NCBI GenBank assembly: GCA_013112685.1
Contig: JABFGC010000002.1
Span: 1,498,902-1,562,901, forward strand
DNA length: 64,000 nucleotides
Direction: 5' to 3'
DNA from: Chloroflexota bacterium
GTDB taxonomy: Bacteria; Chloroflexota; Anaerolineae; Anaerolineales; Villigracilaceae
Part shown: piece after piece, positions 8,794 to 16,128 of the stretch
Layout of the letters: each line of letters starts with the position of its first letter
Numbering within the stretch: the first letter of the stretch is position 1
Translations under genes and position numbers: made by a program
The notes under the pieces: generated by a model
Told to the model about the DNA's origin: nothing
Seen by the model: only the letters and a program-made list of their open reading frames with translations
The model's database searches: none

Positions 8794-9288
8794 ATGTCCT
8801 CCTTCCAAGAATGGCTCACCACCCACGTTCCTCCTGAAATCACCGCCGACTCGCTCTGGCACATGGAAGTCTATCGTATCGCATTATTCATTGGTGACAT
8901 CGCATGGTCGGATGTTTCCAAACTTACGCAAGATCCCAGAATGTTGAAACTCTCCGACCAACTCTACGCCGCGGCAGGAAGTATCAGCGCCAACATCGCC
9001 GAGGGTTACAGCAAAGCATCGAAGAAAGACCAGGCTCGCTTCTACGAATACAGTCTCGGCTCCGCACGCGAAGCCCGCGACTGGTACTTCAAATCGCGTC
9101 ATGTACTTGAAAACGAAGTCGCCCTCCACCGAATGCGTCTGCTCGTCTCCGTCATCCGCACACTCCTCAAACTGATTCCCGAATTCCGCGCCAAAAAGAT
9201 AGCCTCAAAAATCGCCGAAGAAATCGCGCCTTACGAAACCTATTCATTGGAATCCCTGCTTGACAACGTACCTTTCTCTGAAATGTAG
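8794..9288 (+). CDS. Four-helix-bundle protein (23S intervening-sequence type) inside the Wadjet operon
   Basis: 164 residues; I start at the ATG at 8794 because GAAAGGA lies ten bases upstream. The core pattern, with SDQLYAAAGSISANIAEGYS followed by a helix bearing RFYEYSLGSAREARDW, is that of the four-helix-bundle family first known from 23S rRNA intervening sequences and related to Avd proteins of diversity-generating retroelements. These are small basic oligomers thought to bind nucleic acid. It sits between jetA and jetB, where canonical Wadjet operons have no gene, and is flanked on both sides by family A hairpins. It could be an extra subunit, a regulator or a passenger. Confidence 0.85.
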   Translation: MSSFQEWLTTHVPPEITADSLWHMEVYRIALFIGDIAWSDVSKLTQDPRMLKLSDQLYAAAGSISANIAEGYSKASKKDQARFYEYSLGSAREARDWYFKSRHVLENEVALHRMRLLVSVIRTLLKLIPEFRAKKIASKIAEEIAPYETYSLESLLDNVPFSEM

Positions 9289-9345
9289 CGTGGAGCGTGT
9301 TCCGTTCTATCTTACGAGACACGCAACACGCTACACGCTACACGG
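9285..9345. repeat. Family A hairpin repeat after the four-helix-bundle gene
   Basis: Begins at the TAG stop (TAGCGTGGAGCGTGTTCCGT), has a short TATCTTAC-type centre, and ends with the nearly complementary arm GAGACACGCAACACGCTACA. Same family and placement as the repeats after jetA and jetB. Confidence 0.75.
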
Positions 9346-9353
9346 AGTAACCC

Positions 9354-9977
9354 ATGAACCTCACCCACCTCACCTCCCTCCCCGACAAATCCCAACGCGA
9401 CCTCCCACGCGTAATCAACCGCCTCCTCGGACAAGTCTTCCTCTATCAAGACAAGGATGATGACAAGGACGATTACTACTTTATTCATCGGCACCGCGCC
9501 GCGTGCGAGACCGCGCTCGAACTCGCGGGCTTCAATCTCCTCCACGACGACTATCACCGCATCTTCCAAGCCGTCTCCGATTACAGTTACTGCCGCGCCC
9601 GCTACAAACTCGACGAAACCCTGATGATTCTCGTCCTCCGCAAACTGTATGAAGAACGCATCGAACGTCTCAGCCTGGCGCAAGACCCCGTCGTCACGAT
9701 TGGTGAAGTCCGTGAAGAATATCGCACCATCACAGGCAAGGAACGCGACCTCGGCATGGTTCAATACGAGACCCTCCTGCGCCATCTCCGCACGATGGGG
9801 CTGCTTGACACCCTCGACGGTCGCACGATTGACATCCGCGATGGCGATGCCCGATTGCGCCTGCGCGGCTCCGTCCGCATGATTCTCCCCATCCAAACCG
9901 TGGACGAACTCGACGCGTGGCTCCGCAAATACAAATCTACTGAACCCGAAGAAGAAACTGAACAAAGTGGAGCGTAG
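9354..9977 (+). CDS. jetB: Wadjet defence protein JetB (DUF4194-like)
   Basis: 207 residues with winged-helix-type content, matching MukE-like JetB (DUF4194) in length and layout: an N-terminal segment (PRVINRLLGQVFLYQ), a central FQAVSDYSYCRARYKLDETL and a distal winged helix ending in VRMILPIQTVDELDAWL. With JetA it binds the JetC SMC motor. The last three codons and stop (SGA, TAG) merge into a family A repeat. The acidic tail EPEEETEQ precedes that junction. Assignment is by order and similarity of pattern; no enzymatic motif is expected. Confidence 0.85.
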   Translation: MNLTHLTSLPDKSQRDLPRVINRLLGQVFLYQDKDDDKDDYYFIHRHRAACETALELAGFNLLHDDYHRIFQAVSDYSYCRARYKLDETLMILVLRKLYEERIERLSLAQDPVVTIGEVREEYRTITGKERDLGMVQYETLLRHLRTMGLLDTLDGRTIDIRDGDARLRLRGSVRMILPIQTVDELDAWLRKYKSTEPEEETEQSGA

Positions 9978-10026
9978 AGCGTGTTCCGTTTGAGCAACAC
10001 GCACCACGCTCCACGTAACACGCAAT
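9969..10026. repeat. Family A hairpin repeat after jetB
   Basis: GTGGAGCGTAGAGCGTGTTC spans the jetB stop. A short spacer (TTGAG) follows, then CAACACGCACCACGCTCCAC and GTAACACGC, the complementary arm. A weak ribosome-binding site (AAGGA) lies immediately after, ahead of jetC at 10038. Confidence 0.75.
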
Positions 10027-10037
10027 AAGGATTTCCC

Positions 10038-13000
10038 ATGAAAACATTAACCAAAATCCGCCTCATCAACTGGCACTTATTCGAAAACACCACCATTGAT
10101 TGCACAGGCAGCACCTACTTCATCGGCATCAATGGCGCGGGCAAATCCACCATCCTCGATGCCGTCCAATTCGCGCTCGTCGGCGGTCAGCGTGATGTGC
10201 GCTTCAACCAGGCAGCGCTGGCGGGCGGCAAACGCACCCTCGCCAGTTACGTACGCGGCGAGTTGGGCACGGAGGGTCAGCGTTACCTGCGCGGCGACTC
10301 GACGGGTGTCATCGCGCTCGAATTCAAAAATCCCGATGGCACGCTCTTCTCGCACGGCGCGGTCATTGACGCCTACGAAGACGGGCGCGCGCCCGATGTC
10401 ATCTACTTCATTGTCCACAACGCGGGATTGGATGACCGCTGGTTCTTTCAGGCGGATTCGAATGGACGCCTCTTCGACACCCGCGCCTTCAAACGCCACC
10501 TCGACCATTTCCCCCTTTCGCCTGCTTCCCGCGCCCAAACATTTTCGCGTCTGGAAGATTACCGCGTCCACCTCCTCAACCGACTCGGTCAACTGAAAGA
10601 TTCCTTCCCCGCCAAAATCGTTAAAGGACTCGCCTTCAGCCCGCTCACCGACATCCGTTCTTTTGTTCATAATTATCTGCTCGATGAGAACCTGCTCGAC
10701 GTAAAGAATCTACAGGAACAACTCGACACCCTGCGTCACTTCGAAAGCCTCGCCGCCGACGTGCGCGAACGCATCGAAGCCCTCAACACAATAGACGAAC
10801 TCGACAAGGAACGTGTTGCCAACCGCCGCCGCAAAATCACCAATGGTTATATCGCCCGCCGCGCCCGAGGTGAACTTCACAGCGCGGAACTGAAGAACGC
10901 GCGCCTCAAACTTGATGAAACCCGTCTCAACCTCCACCGCGCCGAAATCGAACGCGACCAACTTTCGACTCATTTGAAGTTTGCAGAAACCGCTCTACTC
11001 GATTCCAAGATTGCCCTCCAAACCGACCAGACCGCCATCAAAGAACGCGAACTACGCGACAAACTTGCGATCGTCGAAGCCGAATTGAATCTCCTCCGCC
11101 AGCGTCAAACCGAAGTCGAAACCGTCCTCACCAAAGAACGCGCCGACGCGAAGAAACTCAAGAAACTCCTTGCCGCTGATAACATCGAAATTCCACCTGC
11201 GCTTGAAACGTACATCAAGGAAAAGGTAGACAAGTATACAAGTACACAGGTAGACAGGTACACAGGTAAATACGCGCAAGCGGACACGGAATATGCAATA
11301 CGAAGTACGCAGCACGAACCACGCAACACGATTCGAGATTACCACTCCGCTCTCACTGCTCTCTCCCAGGAATTCAATCGCGAGCAAATCCTCCTCAACG
11401 AGAAATCAACATCGTTACGCGCGGAAGCATCTCAACTCGAAGACGAAATCCGCAAACTGCGCACAGGCGACCGCGAAATCAGTTATGAAAGCGAAGCCCC
11501 AAACGCCGTCCGTCTCCGCCGTCTCCTGCGCACCGAACTCGGACTCTCCAGCGAAGAAGTCGTCTTCCTCTGCGACCAATTGACCATCCCAAACAAGGAA
11601 TGGCAGGACGCCATTGAAGGCATCCTCGGCTCCAACCGTTTTACCATCCTCGTCCCGCCCACTCACTACGACGCGGCAATGAAACTCTATCGCGATAGAA
11701 GACATAAAGATGGACTGCACGGGGTTGCGCTTCTCGATACCGAACGCATCCTCAAAAACAAAACGGAACACGCATCACGCTCCATGCCCCACACAACACA
11801 CTCCACCCCCCACGAACCACGCAACACTCTTGCCTCCGAAGTCATCACCGACCATCCAGCCGCCCGCGCCTTCGTGAATCTTCTTTTGCAAAACTACATC
11901 AAATGTGACTCCCTCGAAGAACTTCGCCATCATCGCACCGCCGTTACGCGCGAATGTTTTGTCCGACGCAACTTCACAGATAGCCATCTCAACCCGCAAG
12001 TTTACAAACGCTGGTTCATCGGCGAGCGCGCCGCACCGCGTCAAATCGAAAGCCGCCAGCAGAGACTCGATGAAATTGCTCAAGAGATGACCGCGCTCAA
12101 CGCACGCGATGCTGCCTTGCGCGAGCGTCTCGCCCTCACCCATGACAAGACCCGCTCCCTCATCGAATTCGAACATGCCCTCGAAGCCCTCGTCATTCTT
12201 CCCGAACGCACCACGCAACACGCCACACTCACCAACGAACTGAACCAACTCGACCTCCACACCACCGAGTCTCTGAAAGCGGATGTGGAACGTCATCAGA
12301 CAGAGTTCACGCGTCTGCAAACAGAAGCAGGTTCGGTCGAGCGTCGAATCGGCGGGCTTGAGTCCGAAGCGAAGAATCTGGCTGAGGTCGAAATCCCCCG
12401 CCTCGAGCGTGAGATAGACGCGTCCATCCAAAACGCGGAAAGTTTTCTCGCAAACGAATCCGCTGATGATGACCTCCGAGTCGAAATCGAAAAAGAACTC
12501 ACGCGGCGCTTGGAGCGTCAACCCGTTGAAATCATCCTGCAAAATGCTGAACGCTACGAGGGCGACCACCAGACCGCCGAGTCGCGCACCCGCGACCGCC
12601 TGCGCGAAGCCAAGCAAGCCTACTCGATGAAATACGACTTCGGCTACGACGACACCGACCACGCAACACGCTACACCGATGAACGAAACAAACTGGTGAA
12701 CTCTGAATTGCCTCAATACGAATCCCAAATCGCCTACCAGCGCGGACTCGCCGAACAGGAACTCGTCGAAAACTTCATCCATCGTTTGCGCGAACAAATC
12801 GAAGAAGCGCGCCAGCAACTCTCGTATCTCAACAGCACGCTTTCGCAACTACGCTTCGGCGGCGAACGTTATGAGTTCATCACACAGCCTGCCGCCAACC
12901 TGCGCCTGATGTACGACATGGTGATGGACAGCCAGAATGTGTTGGGCGCGTCGCTCTCCGATTCTGATTTTCGGCAGAGGCACCAACAAGCCTGGGACTT

Positions 13001-13487
13001 GCTCCTCGAACGCCTCACCGCCAACAACCAAACGAGCGAAACTCTTGCAACAGAATTGCGCGAACTACAGGATTATCGTTCGTATCTGCAATACGATATC
13101 CGTATCCACTATCCCAATGGCGACCGCGCCCTGCTGAGTCAAATCAACGCCAAGAAATCGGGCGGCGAGACCACAACGCCATTCTATGTTGCGATGGCGG
13201 CATCCTTCGCGCAAGCCTATCGCCTCAACCAGCCGCGCCCATCCGATACGATTCGCCTCGCCCTCTTCGACGAAGCCTTCGGCAAAATGGACACCGCCCG
13301 CACCGCCAGCGCGTTGAAGTTCATGCGCGAAGCGGGCTTGCAAGTCCTGCTCGCCACCCCTCCCGATAAATCTGGTTCGCTTCTGCCCTATGTTGATACC
13401 GTCTGCACCGTCGTCCGCAAGAATAGTCATGCGTTCGTGATCGAGATTGATAAGAGCGAGATGATGAGGGAGTTGGAAACACAGTGA
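10038..13487 (+). CDS. jetC: Wadjet defence protein JetC, SMC/MukB-like ATPase
   Basis: 1149 residues. Walker A GINGAGKST is at 30-38. Two long coiled-coil arms occupy about 270-1000 with a hinge-like globular part near 440-640. The ABC signature is KKSGGETTTPFY near 1037, and Walker B/D-loop LALFDEAFGKMDTA is near 1074. This is the DNA-loop-extruding motor of the Wadjet complex, acting on invading circular plasmids. Four in-frame low-complexity insertions derive from the dispersed repeats: 395-433, 576-597, and shorter traces near 723-730 and 873-881. They lie outside the ATPase motifs, mostly in coiled-coil or linker positions. The TGA stop is part of another repeat (family D). The reading frame is otherwise intact. 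Confidence 0.93.
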   Translation: MKTLTKIRLINWHLFENTTIDCTGSTYFIGINGAGKSTILDAVQFALVGGQRDVRFNQAALAGGKRTLASYVRGELGTEGQRYLRGDSTGVIALEFKNPDGTLFSHGAVIDAYEDGRAPDVIYFIVHNAGLDDRWFFQADSNGRLFDTRAFKRHLDHFPLSPASRAQTFSRLEDYRVHLLNRLGQLKDSFPAKIVKGLAFSPLTDIRSFVHNYLLDENLLDVKNLQEQLDTLRHFESLAADVRERIEALNTIDELDKERVANRRRKITNGYIARRARGELHSAELKNARLKLDETRLNLHRAEIERDQLSTHLKFAETALLDSKIALQTDQTAIKERELRDKLAIVEAELNLLRQRQTEVETVLTKERADAKKLKKLLAADNIEIPPALETYIKEKVDKYTSTQVDRYTGKYAQADTEYAIRSTQHEPRNTIRDYHSALTALSQEFNREQILLNEKSTSLRAEASQLEDEIRKLRTGDREISYESEAPNAVRLRRLLRTELGLSSEEVVFLCDQLTIPNKEWQDAIEGILGSNRFTILVPPTHYDAAMKLYRDRRHKDGLHGVALLDTERILKNKTEHASRSMPHTTHSTPHEPRNTLASEVITDHPAARAFVNLLLQNYIKCDSLEELRHHRTAVTRECFVRRNFTDSHLNPQVYKRWFIGERAAPRQIESRQQRLDEIAQEMTALNARDAALRERLALTHDKTRSLIEFEHALEALVILPERTTQHATLTNELNQLDLHTTESLKADVERHQTEFTRLQTEAGSVERRIGGLESEAKNLAEVEIPRLEREIDASIQNAESFLANESADDDLRVEIEKELTRRLERQPVEIILQNAERYEGDHQTAESRTRDRLREAKQAYSMKYDFGYDDTDHATRYTDERNKLVNSELPQYESQIAYQRGLAEQELVENFIHRLREQIEEARQQLSYLNSTLSQLRFGGERYEFITQPAANLRLMYDMVMDSQNVLGASLSDSDFRQRHQQAWDLLLERLTANNQTSETLATELRELQDYRSYLQYDIRIHYPNGDRALLSQINAKKSGGETTTPFYVAMAASFAQAYRLNQPRPSDTIRLALFDEAFGKMDTARTASALKFMREAGLQVLLATPPDKSGSLLPYVDTVCTVVRKNSHAFVIEIDKSEMMRELETQ
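11222..11334. repeat. In-frame composite repeat in jetC (modules C and A)
   Basis: Encodes about 38 residues (VDKYTSTQVDRYTGKYAQAD, then TEYAIRSTQHEPRNTI). At DNA level it matches module C (AGTACACAGGTAGACAGGTA) followed by module A (GTACGCAGCACGAACCACGC) of the intergenic copies at 4841 and 6778. It keeps the reading frame of the SMC arm. Confidence 0.8.
11765..11827. repeat. In-frame family A repeat in jetC
   Basis: CACGCATCACGCTCCATGCC and following CACGAACCACGCAACAC encode THxTxH-rich peptide (HASRSMPHTTHSTPHEPRNT). This is the same DNA family as the intergenic hairpins in this operon, without the second complementary arm. Confidence 0.8.
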
Positions 13488-13534
13488 TCAGTTTTCAGTG
13501 AGCAGTGACTCGTGTTGCGTGTTACGTAAAAACC
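13482..13534. repeat. Family D plus short family A repeat after jetC
   Basis: ACAGTGATCAGTTTTCAGTG and GAGCAGTGA form a family D array, and the jetC stop TGA is inside it. It is followed by CGTGTTGCGTGTTACGT, a family A half. The same family D occurs in frame in the large HdrA fusion at 54216-54310. Confidence 0.75.
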
Positions 13535-13537
13535 GAT

Positions 13538-14974
13538 ATGGAAATTTCCTTCATCCCTTCTCCTGATGTCAAGGTCATCCTCAATGCACTTCTCGACAAA
13601 TTCGAGAACCGTGCAAAACGCGCCCATGCTGTAAGCGAAGCCGAAGGATCATATCGCGCCACACGCTCTGTAAAGATCACCCTCACAGATTTATCCCTCC
13701 CCACCTACTTCTCTCAAACCGATCCCGAACCGCGTACTATCGCAAATCGGCAACTGCAAATCCTTGAACAACGGGGTTTATTAAGTCTTGGATGGCTGGC
13801 AGGCGAAACAAATCATCTCCTTCAATCCGTTACCCTCAAAATGGAATACGCACCACGCAGCACACAGCACGCATCACGCACCACGCACCACGTACCACGC
13901 AACAAAGAACTCTTCCAACTCCTCTCGCGCAAACCCATCGCAGATCATCGTGCCCGTTTGGAGAATTTAATTCTCGCCGAAAAATTCCGTTATCAAAAAT
14001 CGGATTGGTGCACCCGCGCTTTGGACTACATCCTGAACCAACTCCGCGCTGGAAAATCATCCTCCCCCTTCAGCCTCACCGATTCGGACTTCAATCACGA
14101 CCTGCTTACAGTTCTACAAGCCTTATCCACACTGACAGCCGAGACTCCCTACCGCGTCTTCAGCGTGCGCGTCTTCAACGACACCAAACGCTTCGACGAC
14201 TTGAAGTCCGCCCTCATCCGCCTCGCCCGGCGCGTAAACTATGAATGGAAGAGTCTCTCCTCCGAAGACCTTCTGCGCGAACTCGACCTCGTCGCCAATC
14301 CTGGTTACATCCATCTATCTGGAAACTGGGACCTCACCGACGCCAACGGACAAATCATCAACCTCGATTCATTCACCCCATCCATTGGCTTTCCTGCCTC
14401 TCAAATCAATTCCATTCAAAAAATCGCCATCCGCGTCGAAGCCGTCCTCTGCATCGAAAACCTCACCTCCTTCCACGAATTCACGCGCGCGATGAGCACG
14501 GGTAAACAGGGAGACATGCACACACGTAAACACACGCAGCCAGACGAACTTGAAACCTGGAACGTGGGACCTGAAACCCGCCCAACGCCCCACGCAACCC
14601 ACTCCACGCAACACTCAACACGCACCATGCAATATGCAACACTTTGTTTAATGGGCAACCCCTCCCCCGCCATCCGCCATCTCCTCAATCTCATCCCCGA
14701 AGAGACACCCATCCACCTCTGGGCAGACATGGATTATGGCGGCTTCAACATCCTTGCCCAACTCCGCAGGCAAGTCAGCCCGCGCATCCAGCCTTATCTC
14801 ATGGACATCGCCACATTTGACAGACATGCTCATCTGTCCCGCCCTCTTAAACAATCTGACGTGCGCAACCTCAAACGCCTCCTATTTAATCCGATCCTTG
14901 AAGATATCCGTCCTATCATTGAACGTCTCCTTCAGCAGGGATTAAAATTAGAACAGGAAGCAATTCGGATTTGA
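13538..14974 (+). CDS. jetD: Wadjet defence protein JetD, TOPRIM-type nuclease
   Basis: 478 residues, topoisomerase-VI-A-like (DUF3322/DUF2220 type). TOPRIM residues are visible: glutamate E307 in LCIENLTSF, and D397 and D399 in ADMDYGG. JetD cleaves plasmid DNA delivered by JetABC. The start is uncertain: a GTG at 13505 lies in the repeat, so I use the ATG at 13538. Two in-frame repeat insertions are present, residues about 103-123 and 323-368. The second lies inside the TOPRIM fold, between the catalytic glutamate strand and the strand before the DxD pair. The catalytic residues remain, so activity is possible but unproven. Confidence 0.9.
   Translation: MEISFIPSPDVKVILNALLDKFENRAKRAHAVSEAEGSYRATRSVKITLTDLSLPTYFSQTDPEPRTIANRQLQILEQRGLLSLGWLAGETNHLLQSVTLKMEYAPRSTQHASRTTHHVPRNKELFQLLSRKPIADHRARLENLILAEKFRYQKSDWCTRALDYILNQLRAGKSSSPFSLTDSDFNHDLLTVLQALSTLTAETPYRVFSVRVFNDTKRFDDLKSALIRLARRVNYEWKSLSSEDLLRELDLVANPGYIHLSGNWDLTDANGQIINLDSFTPSIGFPASQINSIQKIAIRVEAVLCIENLTSFHEFTRAMSTGKQGDMHTRKHTQPDELETWNVGPETRPTPHATHSTQHSTRTMQYATLCLMGNPSPAIRHLLNLIPEETPIHLWADMDYGGFNILAQLRRQVSPRIQPYLMDIATFDRHAHLSRPLKQSDVRNLKRLLFNPILEDIRPIIERLLQQGLKLEQEAIRI
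13846..13904. repeat. In-frame family A repeat in jetD
   Basis: CACCACGCAGCACACAGCAC, CATCACGCACCACGCACCAC and TACCACGCAAC encode APRSTQHASRTTHHVPRN between two otherwise ordinary helical stretches of JetD. Confidence 0.8.
14505..14640. repeat. In-frame composite C-B-A repeat in the JetD TOPRIM domain
   Basis: Module C (CATGCACACACGTAAACACA), B (GAACTTGAAACCTGGAAC) and A (CCCCACGCAACCCACTCCAC and following) occur in the same order as the intergenic copies at 4841 and 6778. It encodes about 45 residues and keeps the frame. Confidence 0.82.
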
Positions 14975-15205
14975 TGTCATATGTTCCGTATTCATATGCC
15001 ATGTCATTGATACAAGACCTGAGCCAATAAAACCAAACTATAGTTCCACCATAATCATTCCCGCGGGGTACATATCCGGCATACGGGTATAATTTTCGCA
15101 AACGAACGTAGGCGGCGGAGGCAAATCTCTGCCGCTTTTGATTCATTTGCTTCACCAGTTTTTTATGGAGATGGACTTCCTGTTTGAGGCAGGGCAAACG
15201 ACAGG

Positions 15206-15405
15206 TGCAGCATAAGTATCGGGGAAGTAAGGCAAATTTTGTAAGTTGCAGGATGAAGGCGTTGCTCTGAGCCGTGTCGAAGCGTCACAGCCTGATGCGG
15301 GCGGCGACATCGTGCTGCGCATGAGTCAACTCAATTTGTCAGGAAGGGCTACCATCGCATCCTGAAACCCGCGCGCACAATCTCCAGCAAGCGAAAAGAT
15401 TTTCA
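15206..15405 (+). pseudogene. yifB/comM (Mg-chelatase-like) C-terminal remnant
   Basis: With frame changes one can read IGEVRQ, FCKLQDEG, RMSQLNLSGRA, YHRILKPARTIS, the consecutive conserved blocks at the C-terminus of YifB/ComM AAA+ proteins. It contains an extra internal stretch and at least two frame breaks, so it is dead. The rest of the gap from 14975 shows only a minus-strand frame that overlaps jetD, which I do not support. A fragment of the preceding YifB section lies at 32815, so one gene seems to have been broken and scattered. Confidence 0.7.
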
Positions 15406-15465
15406 AATGCGATTGCCCTACCCAAAGCAATTGACATTCGCCCTCCGCATCCATATAATCCACCC

Positions 15466-16097
15466 ATGACCATTCGCATCCTGCTCGTTGACGATCACAG
15501 CGTAGTCCGTCAGGGGTTGAGAATGTTCCTTTCGCTCGACCCAGACCTGGAGGTCGTGGGCGAAGCGTCGAACGGCGCGGAGGGGATCGAGCAGGTGCGC
15601 CAACTCAAGCCCGATGTCGTACTGATGGATCTCGTCATGCCGGTCATGGACGGCATCATGGCAATTCAACAATTACGAAAGGAATCTCCCGATGTGGAAG
15701 TGATCGCGTTGACCAGCGTGCTGGAGGACGAAAAAGTAGTTGGCGCGGTGCGCGCGGGCGCGATCGGGTATCTGCTCAAGGACACGCAAGCCGACGAACT
15801 GTGCCGCGCCATCAAAGCCGCCGCGCAGGGACAGGTGCCGGCTCTCGCCGCAAGCCGCGGCGCGACTCGTGCGCGAGATCAAGGCGCCCGACAGCCCCGA
15901 AAAATTGACCGAGCGCGAGACGGATGTCTTTGCGCCTGCTCGCAATGGGGCGTTCCAACAAAGAGATCGCCAACGAACTTGTCATCGGGGAAAAGACCGT
16001 CAAGACGCACGTGAGCAATATTTTGATGAAACTGGGACTCTCCAGCCGTACGCAAGCCGCGCCGCACGCGGTACGAATCGGGCTGGTATCTCAATAA
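15466..16097 (+). CDS. NarL/LuxR-type response regulator, two frameshifts
   Basis: The N-terminal receiver domain is intact: DD in LLVDDHS, phospho-acceptor D in VVLMDLVMP, lysine in YLLKDT. The output HTH continues only after two shifts: one extra base near 15838 (to read [13 protein letters not shown]) and one near 15930 (to read [17 protein letters not shown] and [18 protein letters not shown]). The intended end is the TAA at 16097. It pairs with the kinase 32 bases downstream and would be its cognate regulator. Both lesions are single-base excesses in short runs, as in many other genes here. Confidence 0.8.
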
Positions 16098-16128
16098 TAA
16101 ATTCCCCTCTGTCGTTCAGGCTGAGATA

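Noticed and set aside
11775..12848. 357-residue minus-strand frame inside jetC
   Set aside because: Antisense shadow of the SMC coiled coil; no start signals or motif.
14916..15197. 93-residue minus-strand frame after jetD
   Set aside because: Overlaps the end of jetD by about 60 bases in opposite orientation, has no convincing start or family, and lies in decayed yifB sequence.
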